In this document: in pieces, positions 9,088 through 15,621 of the stretch
Numbering within the stretch: the stretch's first letter is position 1
Layout of the letters: each line of letters begins with the position of its first letter
DNA from: Azospirillum soli
GTDB lineage: Bacteria > Pseudomonadota > Alphaproteobacteria > Azospirillales > Azospirillaceae
Assembly (NCBI RefSeq): GCF_017876165.1
Contig: NZ_JAGINQ010000005.1
Span: 62,001-126,000 of the forward strand
Direction of reading: 5' to 3'
Length of the DNA stretch: 64,000 nucleotides
Program-made: the position numbers and the translations under genes
Notes under the pieces: generated by a model
Told to the model about the DNA's origin: nothing
Database searches by the model: none
Seen by the model: the letters and a program-made list of their open reading frames with translations, nothing else

Positions 9088-10083
9088 TCACAGCGTCAGC
9101 ACCGCCGCCCCTGCAATGGCGCCGCCACGCAGGGCGGCGACGGCTTCGTTTGCCTGGGCGAGTGGAAAAGGCGTGACCCGCGTCCGGACCGGGATCCGCG
9201 GGGCGAGAGCCAGGAACTCCTCCCCATCGCGGCGCGTCAGATTGGCGACCGAGCGCACGACCCGCTCCCCCCATAGGATGCCGTAGGGGAAGGAGGGGAT
9301 GTCGCTCATGTGGATGCCGGCGCACACGACGGTTCCGCCCTTGGCGACCGCCCGCAACGCGGTGGGCACCAGCGCCCCGACCGGGGCGAACAGGATGGCC
9401 GCGTCGAGCGGTTCCGGCGGCGCCTCATCGGAGCCGCCGGCCCAGGCCGCGCCGAGCGCGCGGGCTAGCCCTTGCGCCGCGTCGTCGCCGGGGCGGGTGA
9501 AGGCGAAGACCCTCCGCCCCTGGTGGCGGGCGACCTGCGCCACGATGTGCGCGGCGGCCCCGAAACCGTAGAGGCCGAGGCACTCCCCGTCGCCGGCCCC
9601 TTCACACGCCATGCGCAGGGCGCGGTAGCCGATCAGGCCGGCGCACATCAGCGGCGCGGCCTCCAGGTCCGAATAGGAAGGGTCGATGGGGAAGGCGTAA
9701 CGCTCGTCCGCCACGGTCAGTTCGGCATAGCCACCGTCGATCTGGTAGCCGGTGTAGAGTGCCCGGTCGCACAGATTCTCCCGACCCGAGCGGCAATAGG
9801 CGCATTCCCCGCAACTCCACCCCAGCCACGGCACCCCGACCCGGTCGCCGAGCTTGAAGCGCTCCACCAACGGTCCCGTGTCGAGCACCGTTCCGATGAT
9901 CTCGTGGCCGGGGACAAGGGGGCGTTTGGGGTTTGGAAGCTCTCCGTCGATGACGTGCAGGTCGGTCCGGCACACCGCGCAGGTGTGGACCCGGATCAGC
10001 AGCTGGCGCGGCCCCGGTTCCGGATCGGGCAGGGTGGCGGAAACCAGGGTCCTGCGCGGCTCCGGCAGGATCATCGCCTTCAT
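9088..10083 (-). CDS. Zinc-dependent alcohol dehydrogenase
   Basis: A 331-residue medium-chain dehydrogenase. The ATG at 10083 follows GGGGGT and gives the family N-terminus MKAMILPEP. Catalytic zinc ligands are seen in CAVCRTDLHV (Cys) and GHEIIG (His-Glu). The structural zinc site CGECAYCRSGRENLC has the four expected Cys. The nucleotide-binding region is LGLYGFGAAAHI; the GFGAAA form resembles AdhA-type enzymes. It probably interconverts a primary alcohol and an aldehyde. It is the last gene of a leftward group with an attachment-family protein, cytochromes c and an Fnr-type regulator, which hints at microaerobic expression. Confidence 0.9.
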   Translation of the reverse strand: MKAMILPEPRRTLVSATLPDPEPGPRQLLIRVHTCAVCRTDLHVIDGELPNPKRPLVPGHEIIGTVLDTGPLVERFKLGDRVGVPWLGWSCGECAYCRSGRENLCDRALYTGYQIDGGYAELTVADERYAFPIDPSYSDLEAAPLMCAGLIGYRALRMACEGAGDGECLGLYGFGAAAHIVAQVARHQGRRVFAFTRPGDDAAQGLARALGAAWAGGSDEAPPEPLDAAILFAPVGALVPTALRAVAKGGTVVCAGIHMSDIPSFPYGILWGERVVRSVANLTRRDGEEFLALAPRIPVRTRVTPFPLAQANEAVAALRGGAIAGAAVLTL

Positions 10084-10097
10084 CGATGCACCCCCGA

Positions 10098-10403
10098 TCA
10101 CCAGCGCGACGACGGCTCATGCGCGGTCGGCGGTCCCATTTCGCGGAAGTGGAACAGGTGCAGCGCGTGCTGGCCGTTGTAGTCCAGAACGCGCAGGTCG
10201 TCGGTTTCGCGAAGGTCCTGGCACACCATGTCGAAATGCCGGCCGTAGCGTTCCTTTGCCAGGGAAAGCGGAATGGAGTGGGCGACGAACTTGTCGATGC
10301 CCTTGGTCGCCAGCTTGCGCAGCAGTTCGGGATCCTCGATCGCGTTGTAGGAGGTCAGAATCACCAGCGGGCCGCTGCCCGTGAACAGAAAAAACGCGTT
10401 CAT
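10098..10403 (-). CDS. Small conserved cytosolic protein
   Basis: A 101-residue soluble protein (MNAFFLFTGSGPLVILTSYN, then KGIDKFVAHSIPLSLAKERYG and DDLRVLDYNGQ). I recall near-identical short proteins annotated only as cytosolic protein in rhizobia and Azospirillum, often beside oxygen-regulated genes. No biochemical role known. It lies 14 bases upstream of the alcohol dehydrogenase start and is probably cotranscribed. Confidence 0.72.
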   Translation of the reverse strand: MNAFFLFTGSGPLVILTSYNAIEDPELLRKLATKGIDKFVAHSIPLSLAKERYGRHFDMVCQDLRETDDLRVLDYNGQHALHLFHFREMGPPTAHEPSSRW

Positions 10404-10428
10404 CGCCCTCCTCCCCGGCTCGATGTGT

Positions 10429-10797
10429 TCACATCCTCACCCGTGACAGCGCCGTATGGCGGCGCAGCAGGGCCGACAGTCGCGCCGCCAGCAACGGCCC
10501 CGGCAGACCCATGAGATCCTTGGGCTCGCCATGGATCAGGCGCTCTCCCGCCGGGCTTAGCAGCGCGTGGCGCAGGCCGCTCAAGGTGCGCTGCGGCGCC
10601 ACCAGCACCAGCCCGTCGAACAGGCCATGCGCGGCGGCCTCGTTGATCAGGTCGGCAATTCCCGTCCCGGTCTCCAACGGTGACGCGGAAGCGCACGCGA
10701 TTTCCTCGAACAGGCGCGGCTCTCCCACGCGGTGCAGCAAGACGCGCGCCTTGCTGCCGTCGGCCAGCACGAACCAGATCTTGGCGTGCCTGCGCAT
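10429..10797 (-). CDS. Host-attachment-family protein (baeRF-like)
   Basis: A 122-residue protein starting at the ATG preceded by AGGAGG; the longer frame lacks an RBS. The pattern KIWFVLADGSKARVLLHRVG, then LVLVAPQRTLSGLRHAL and KDLMGLPGPLLAARL, is that of proteins annotated as required for attachment to host cells. These are related to archaeal release-factor-like baeRF domains. The biochemical role is not established. It sits in the same leftward group as the cytochromes and dehydrogenase. Confidence 0.72.
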   Translation of the reverse strand: MRRHAKIWFVLADGSKARVLLHRVGEPRLFEEIACASASPLETGTGIADLINEAAAHGLFDGLVLVAPQRTLSGLRHALLSPAGERLIHGEPKDLMGLPGPLLAARLSALLRRHTALSRVRM

Positions 10798-10883
10798 GGT
10801 GGGGCCTCCTGCTGCGGAGGCCATTCAGCACCCATTTCCGCGCGCGGGCCTTAACCTGGATTAGGTTCGCCGCCGAGGGCGGG

Positions 10884-11210
10884 TCAGCGCGCCAGACTTT
10901 GCAGATAGGCCACCACATCCTCGATCTCGTTGCGGGAGAGGTTCAGGTCGGGCATCGGGGGGTGGGGAGAGGTCAGCCATTGCCGGACCCAGTTCGGACC
11001 CCGGTTGGGATCGCGGGCGATGCTGGCGAGCGTCGGCACGGCGTCGGTGCCGCCCTTCCCGCTGTCCACCACATGGCAGGAGGTGCACCAGCGGTTGGCG
11101 AGGCGGCGGCCGGCGACGGGATCGGCTGGCTGCGCCGAGGCGGCGGAGGTCAGGAGCGCCGCAAGCGCGGCCGCGCCGAGGGCCATGACGGGGTGCGGGG
11201 GCCGTTTCAT
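10884..11210 (-). CDS. Small c-type cytochrome
   Basis: A 108-residue protein with a signal peptide (ALGAAALAALLTSAASAQ) and one haem site WCTSCH. A downstream Met (HPPMPDLNLS) fits an axial ligand. This is a monohaem class I periplasmic electron carrier. Its ATG overlaps the stop of the next cytochrome upstream as ATGA, so the two are coupled. The redox partner is not identifiable. Confidence 0.9.
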   Translation of the reverse strand: MKRPPHPVMALGAAALAALLTSAASAQPADPVAGRRLANRWCTSCHVVDSGKGGTDAVPTLASIARDPNRGPNWVRQWLTSPHPPMPDLNLSRNEIEDVVAYLQSLAR

Positions 11211-11560
11211 CGCGGGTTTCCTTTCAGGGAAAGCAGATAGGCGACGATGTCGTCGGTCTGCTCCTCGGTCAGGCGGATGTTCGGCATGACCGGGTGGGAG
11301 GTCCGCAGATAGCTGCGCAGGGCCAGCTCGGTGATGGCGGGATCGCGCACCCGCTCGGTCAGGTCCGGCGCGATCGTGTCATCGACCATGGCCGGGGGTT
11401 TGGGGGAACCGTCCCGCGACACGCGGTGGCAGCCGCCGCAAAGCTCCTCCGCTTCCTGCCGGCCGTAGCCGGGGTTGCCCGGCCCATCGCTTGCGGCCGG
11501 CGCGGGCGACGGCAGCGCCAGCAGGACGAGGAAAAGAAGGGGGCTCAAACGTCTTGTCAT
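11207..11560 (-). CDS. Small c-type cytochrome
   Basis: A 117-residue protein with a signal peptide (LLFLVLLALPSPAPAAS), haem motif LCGGCH, and a likely axial Met in SHPVMPNIRL. It shares the C-terminal pattern (T/N-dD-IvAYLlSLk) with its coupled neighbour, so the pair probably arose by duplication. It lies 28 bases downstream of the Fnr-type regulator on the same strand. Confidence 0.9.
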   Translation of the reverse strand: MTRRLSPLLFLVLLALPSPAPAASDGPGNPGYGRQEAEELCGGCHRVSRDGSPKPPAMVDDTIAPDLTERVRDPAITELALRSYLRTSHPVMPNIRLTEEQTDDIVAYLLSLKGNPR

Positions 11561-11588
11561 CGGTGCGGCCTCCCCAGGAATGGCGCGG

Positions 11589-12410
11589 TCATGCGACGGC
11601 GCTCGGCGGGATGGTCATGGAGCCTTCCGGCGCAATGTCGGGATCGAGTTGCGCGATCTCGGCCAGACGCTCCGGGTCGAGCAGGACCAGCGCGCCCTTC
11701 CGGAAATCAAGAAGCCCTTCCGTCCTCAACTGCTTCAGGGTCCGGCAGACGTGCACGGGCGTCAGTCCGGTCGCGTCGGCGATGTGGACCTGGTTGAGAG
11801 GAATGTGCAGGACGCTGTCCTTTGGGTTCCGGTGGGCGGTGACGCGCCGGTGCAGGTCGAGCAGCAGGTTGGCGACCCGCCCCTGCGCCGTCTGGTGCCC
11901 CAGGGCCCCGACATGGTTCCAGGCGGACAGCGCCTCGCGCGTCACCAGCGAGGCGAAACTCATCGCCAGCCGGGGCGATTGCGCGCAGGCGCGGTAGAAG
12001 ACGGATCGCTTGATGGCGCAGACGGTCACGTCGGTGATGGCTTCGGCGGTGTAGGCCATGCCGGCCTCCTCATTCCCCTCGAAGCCGATCAGATCGCCGG
12101 GCAGGACGAAACGGACGATCTGCCGCTCGCCGTCCTCGAACAGCTTGTGGACCAGCGCCCAGCCCGATTGCAGGATGAGGATGTGATCGAACGGCTCGCC
12201 CTGGTGGAACAGCCGCGCCCCGGCCCTGCGGGTCTGGATGCGCGCGCCGAAGGGAAAGAGCCGGTCGCGATCCCGGCGCTCCATCCGGCGACACAGACTG
12301 CCGTCCCGGACCGGGCATTGCCCGCACAACGGCCGGGATAGGCGCGCGGCCGGGAACCGGGATTGGTCGTGGGACGTCCGTTCGGCGTTATCGCCCATGA
12401 GATCGCCCAT
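11589..12410 (-). CDS. Fnr/FixK-type transcriptional regulator
   Basis: A 273-residue protein starting at the ATG after GGAGG. The N-terminus carries a Cys cluster (LCGQCPVRDGSLCRRM), the type of ligand set that holds an oxygen-sensing iron-sulfur cluster in Fnr. The sensor barrel follows (LFHQGEPFDHILILQSG, VLPGDLIGFEG), then a winged helix with LNQVHIADATGLTPVHVCRT. The TGLTPVHVCR recognition helix is close to the Fnr/FixK class, so oxygen-responsive activation is likely. It heads a leftward group with two cytochromes and further metabolic genes. I did not find a clear TTGAT-N4-ATCAA box upstream. Confidence 0.88.
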   Translation of the reverse strand: MGDLMGDNAERTSHDQSRFPAARLSRPLCGQCPVRDGSLCRRMERRDRDRLFPFGARIQTRRAGARLFHQGEPFDHILILQSGWALVHKLFEDGERQIVRFVLPGDLIGFEGNEEAGMAYTAEAITDVTVCAIKRSVFYRACAQSPRLAMSFASLVTREALSAWNHVGALGHQTAQGRVANLLLDLHRRVTAHRNPKDSVLHIPLNQVHIADATGLTPVHVCRTLKQLRTEGLLDFRKGALVLLDPERLAEIAQLDPDIAPEGSMTIPPSAVA

Positions 12411-12627
12411 GACGATGCCTCCGCCATGAAGCGCGGTAAGGGTGATGGGCCGGTCGCAGCGTCAGCGGGCCGCCATCTTCATCGCGTTTTTCTAATGGAG
12501 CACATGCTATAGCGGGGCGGCTGGCCCGTCTAGTCTTCGTAAGGGGTACAGTCCGGATAGAACATAGGAACGTCTTATCAGGGCTTACGTTTTCCAGACC
12601 ATCCAATGAACATAATCAATATTCGCG

Positions 12628-13185
12628 TCAGGGAGGCGGCTGTATCCAGCGCAGCGTTCGGTGGGTCGGGCCGTCCCCTTCCGGATGGAAGCCCAGGCGG
12701 GCGTAGAGCGAGGCGGCGCGATGGTTGTCCAGGGCGACGTTCAGCGTGACGCCGCCGCCCCGCTGTGCGGCGAGTTCCTGTAACACGCGCAGCAGGGCCG
12801 AGCCCAGCCCGCGGCCCTGGTGGGCGGGGTGCAGGCTGACGTCGATCAGGTGAAGGTCGGAGGAGGAGCGATCCACATACAACCGGCCGGCCGGACCGCG
12901 CCCGTCCTGAATCACAAGATAGTCTGCCGCCGGAAAGCGGCGCAGGTAATCGGTGTGCTGGGCGTTGAACTGCTGCTCGCAGAAGGCGCGCTTCATCTCT
13001 TCCGGCCAGCCGGTCGAGGCCAGTTCGGCATCCCGGGCGTGCCGGTAGAGGCGGCGCAGAAAAGGCAGGTCGGCGTTGCGGCAGGGCCGCAGCCGGTATC
13101 CGGAGGCCGGCCGGGCAAGCCTCCCAAGGGGAAGCTGCCCGACCTTCGGAAACTCCGGAAGCGGCGCCGGTGTCGCGGGAATCAC
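12628..13185 (-). CDS. GNAT-family N-acetyltransferase
   Basis: A 185-residue protein with a GNAT core: LHLIDVSLHPAHQGRGLGSA gives the acetyl-CoA-binding Q-G-RG-LG-A motif, followed by LNVALDNHRAASLYARLGF. The GTG start lies 17 bases after the tail-collar gene stop, so it is the last gene of that unit. I recall such a GNAT gene recurring beside tail-collar triplets. The acetylated substrate is unknown; the adjacent collar proteins are one possibility, as an inference. Confidence 0.85.
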   Translation of the reverse strand: MIPATPAPLPEFPKVGQLPLGRLARPASGYRLRPCRNADLPFLRRLYRHARDAELASTGWPEEMKRAFCEQQFNAQHTDYLRRFPAADYLVIQDGRGPAGRLYVDRSSSDLHLIDVSLHPAHQGRGLGSALLRVLQELAAQRGGGVTLNVALDNHRAASLYARLGFHPEGDGPTHRTLRWIQPPP

Positions 13186-13201
13186 GACCGCCGGCCCCCG
13201 C

Positions 13202-13768
13202 TCAGTCCTTCACCGGATACACGGAGTCGGGTGAATCGACATTGATGCACCAGTGGAAGACAAGGTACGGCGAATGGTTGTCGTGGGGTTGCCCCCCGCC
13301 GGCCACGCTGATGGACATCGGGGACATCGGCGCCACCACCGGCGCCGGGCTGGCGGTGGCGCTGGCATATGCCGGGTACACGTAGGTCGTGCCGCCCGAG
13401 ATGAACTGGGGGGCCGCTGGCATGGCCGTGTTTCCGGGCGCCGTCAGGCGGGGAGTGCCGCCTTGCGTCTGGATCACGTGGTCGTGCGACGGGATTTGGG
13501 TTTGGTTGAGCGTAACCGTGGGCGCGCCTTGCGACTGCCCGAACGGCCAAGGGTTCGCAAGGGCGTCGGGCCCGAATGAGGTGGCGGCGAGGCCGCGCAG
13601 GTCGGGAAGTTTGAAGTTGGTCTGCCCATCGCCGCCGAAGCGGATGCCGAGGATCGAGTACAGGGCGGGGTTGGCCTGAATATTGAGTGTCTGGCCGGCG
13701 CACTCCATCCAGCCCATTGGGACGAAATTGTACGGAAATGCGCGGATCTCACCAAAGAATGCGTCCAT
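13202..13768 (-). CDS. Tail-collar domain protein 3 (microcystin-dependent-protein type)
   Basis: A 188-residue protein with the collar fold signature: FGEIRAFPYNFVPMGWMECA at the N-terminus, FGGDGQTNFKLPDLRGL in the middle, and a Gly/Pro/Ser-rich second half ending with a C-terminal VFHWCINVD. It is the third of three tandem paralogs of similar length. Family members are phage tail-fibre collars and bacterial MdpB-like proteins. No phage structural or lysis genes surround them, so they are not an obvious prophage. Confidence 0.88.
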   Translation of the reverse strand: MDAFFGEIRAFPYNFVPMGWMECAGQTLNIQANPALYSILGIRFGGDGQTNFKLPDLRGLAATSFGPDALANPWPFGQSQGAPTVTLNQTQIPSHDHVIQTQGGTPRLTAPGNTAMPAAPQFISGGTTYVYPAYASATASPAPVVAPMSPMSISVAGGGQPHDNHSPYLVFHWCINVDSPDSVYPVKD

Positions 13769-13786
13769 GATTCTGCTCCCCCTCGC

Positions 13787-14335
13787 TCAGCTCGAAGCCG
13801 GGTAAAGGCCGACCAGCGCGATGATGTAGGTCAACGGCATGGTGGGCATAACGTTGTTGTGGGGCGCGTTGCCGCCGGCGGGCAGCAGCGAGTTATTGGC
13901 CATCACGCGCATGACGCCGGTCGATGAATAGGGAATGTAGGAATTGAAGTTGTCGGTGGGGTCGGCCAGGATGCCGCCGACCGGCGACGTCTGGGTGGCG
14001 GGGGTGCTGGTGGCCGTCAGCAAATGGGTGTGGGACGGAAGTTGGGCCTCGGTCAGCGTCACGGTCGTGGCGCCGCCGGTCTGGCCCAGCGTATAGGCGC
14101 TCGTCCCGCCCTGGTTGGGATCACCGTTGGCGCTGCCCGTACCGATGGGCAGTCGGCCGCGCAGATCGGGAAGGCCGAAGGTGGTCCGGCCGTCACCGCC
14201 GTAGGTGGTGCCAAGCAGGGCGTAGAGCAACTCGTATTGCGGAATGGCGAGCAGGCTGCCGTCGCACAGATGCCAGCCATTCGGTGCAAAATTGCCCGCG
14301 AACAGGCGAATCTCTCCAACGTAAGGTTCGGCCAT
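13787..14335 (-). CDS. Tail-collar domain protein 2
   Basis: A 182-residue paralog: VGEIRLFAGNFAPNGWHLCD, then YGGDGRTTFGLPDLRGRLPI and the C-terminal PLTYIIALVGLYP. The ATG at 14335 follows GGGAGA. It lies 18 bases from the next gene. The strongly conserved collar core with diverged distal halves suggests the three proteins share an assembly role but differ in the exposed surface. Confidence 0.9.
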   Translation of the reverse strand: MAEPYVGEIRLFAGNFAPNGWHLCDGSLLAIPQYELLYALLGTTYGGDGRTTFGLPDLRGRLPIGTGSANGDPNQGGTSAYTLGQTGGATTVTLTEAQLPSHTHLLTATSTPATQTSPVGGILADPTDNFNSYIPYSSTGVMRVMANNSLLPAGGNAPHNNVMPTMPLTYIIALVGLYPASS

Positions 14336-14359
14336 GGTCAATCTCCCAATAATTATTGA

Positions 14360-14911
14360 TTAGGACCGCTGCGGGTAGTAGCCGCTGACGCAGATGCAGT
14401 ATTGCAGGGCAATGAACGGCTGCCGATTCTCGTGCGGCTGGTTTCCCCCGGCCGGCTGGATGATGTTGGAGTTCAGCGCGACTTGCGGCGTGGTGGCCGG
14501 GCTGTAGATCGGCGGCGTCGCCGGCGGGTTCGTCAGGGTCGACGGCGCTGTCGGCACGGCGAAATAGCCGTTGGTCGGGTTTGCCGTGCCGGCGTTCGAG
14601 CTGGAGCCTTGCAGAGTGTGGTTGTGAACCGGCATCTGCGTCTGCGTCAGGGTGACGGTCTCGGTGCCGCCCTTGCCGCCAACTTGGGTGGCGACGTTCT
14701 GGTTCACCCCGTAGGCGCCGATGATGGTGCGGCCGCGCAGGTCCGGCAGAGCGAAGTTGGTCCGGCCGTCACCGCCGAAACTCGTGCTGAGGAGTGAGAA
14801 GAGCGCCACGTTCTGCTGCACGGTCAGCAGCGACCCGTCGCAGACATGCCATCCGCTCGGGATATTGTTGTAAGGAAAGAGGCGAATCTCCCCGATATAT
14901 GCCTCCGCCAT
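14360..14911 (-). CDS. Tail-collar domain protein 1
   Basis: A 183-residue paralog and first gene of the unit, with a perfect AAGGAGG RBS. Core elements are IGEIRLFPYNNIPSGWHVCD and FGGDGRTNFALPDLRGRTII. The second half is Thr/Pro/Asn-rich and ends QYCICVSGYYP. No signal peptide is visible in any of the three, so export, if it occurs, needs another route. Confidence 0.9.
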   Translation of the reverse strand: MAEAYIGEIRLFPYNNIPSGWHVCDGSLLTVQQNVALFSLLSTSFGGDGRTNFALPDLRGRTIIGAYGVNQNVATQVGGKGGTETVTLTQTQMPVHNHTLQGSSSNAGTANPTNGYFAVPTAPSTLTNPPATPPIYSPATTPQVALNSNIIQPAGGNQPHENRQPFIALQYCICVSGYYPQRS

Positions 14912-15339
14912 TGGCTCCTCCTTGGCTTTTGCGCCCGTATCAAGCGATTTTTATCGTGCAGATTCGGGCAATAATGGTTGCCCGCAGACTGTACATGACG
15001 TGTGGCATAAATAAAATTGGTTAGATTCGATTTTTCATTGCAACTCTGTAATATTGAGGGCGTTTTTGCGGGAGTTTCCGTTTGAAAATGCTCGCCATGA
15101 ACGGAATGGTGGTGCTTGGCATCGCATTTTGCCGCCAGAGGTCGACCGGCTTGGGGGGAGTGAGCGGAAATGGTCGCCCCGCAGCATCCGAAAGCCGCTG
15201 AAGGCTTCGGCGATTCGCCGTCGTGGCCTCGCCGCAACGGTCCGACGGAGACTTGGACGGCATCAAGGCCGGCGTCCGGAGGTTTGCGTCAATCGTCCCA
15301 CCCGACCCGCGGCCTTGACGCGTGGCGGCCCTGAAAACA

Positions 15340-15368
15340 TTGACCGGCAGGGCCAAAAGAGGTAACGA
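15340..15368 (+). promoter_or_regulatory. Possible promoter of the precursor gene
   Basis: TTGACC (15340-15345) lies 17 bases before TAACGA (15363-15368). The first hexamer matches the -35 consensus in five positions; the second matches -10 only weakly. It lies 65 bases upstream of the precursor ATG. Tentative. Confidence 0.35.
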
Positions 15369-15389
15369 TTCTGGCCCTTGCCCAACACT

Positions 15390-15408
15390 GGGTTGAAACG
15401 CTCAACCC
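15390..15408. promoter_or_regulatory. Perfect 7-bp dyad between promoter and precursor start
   Basis: GGGTTGA, five-base spacer, TCAACCC. It lies downstream of the possible promoter and 25 bases before the precursor ATG. It could be an operator or an mRNA hairpin near the RBS. Confidence 0.45.
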
Positions 15409-15433
15409 GCTGCAGCGCGAAACTGGAGGAAGT

Positions 15434-15577
15434 ATGAGCGAAGCGATCGCCGTAAAAGACGCCGACGAGCGTCGGGAACGGAAGCCTTGGAGCGAGCCGA
15501 AGCTCACGGCTTTCGATATCGTGGACAGCACCGGGAACACGGGCGGTGTCCAGGGTGACGACGGCTTCGGCAGCTGA
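15434..15577 (+). CDS. Putative lasso-peptide precursor (47 residues)
   Basis: A short gene with an excellent RBS (GGAGGA, four bases before ATG). The leader carries KPWSEPKLTAFDIVDST, which aligns with the YxxPxL recognition motif and the Thr-containing end of lasso leaders. Aligning that motif with paeninodin places the core at GNTGGVQGDDGFGS. This has Gly1 as amine donor, Asp9 as acceptor for a nine-residue macrolactam, and a five-residue tail ending in Ser. In that alignment position -2 is Ser, not the usual Thr, and Thr sits at -1, so the exact cleavage site is uncertain. The terminal Ser fits the HPr-kinase-like gene of the cluster, whose relatives phosphorylate a C-terminal Ser. It faces the leftward C gene, with stops 44 bases apart. 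Confidence 0.65.
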   Translation: MSEAIAVKDADERRERKPWSEPKLTAFDIVDSTGNTGGVQGDDGFGS

Positions 15578-15621
15578 CGGCTGAACGCGCCCGGTCTCCG
15601 TGCCGGGAGCGGACGCGAGGG

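Larger units (their letters stand above)
14912..15433. other. Divergent intergenic region upstream of lasso precursor
   Basis: A 522-base region between the leftward collar genes and the rightward precursor gene. The left half is AT-richer (around 14940-15060) and probably holds the collar promoter. The right half holds a possible promoter and a perfect dyad in front of the precursor (separate entries). Short frames inside it are not gene-like. Confidence 0.6.

Noticed and set aside
12628..14911. Prophage or tailocin remnant
   Set aside because: Only collar-domain proteins are present; no capsid, sheath, tube, integrase or lysis genes lie nearby.
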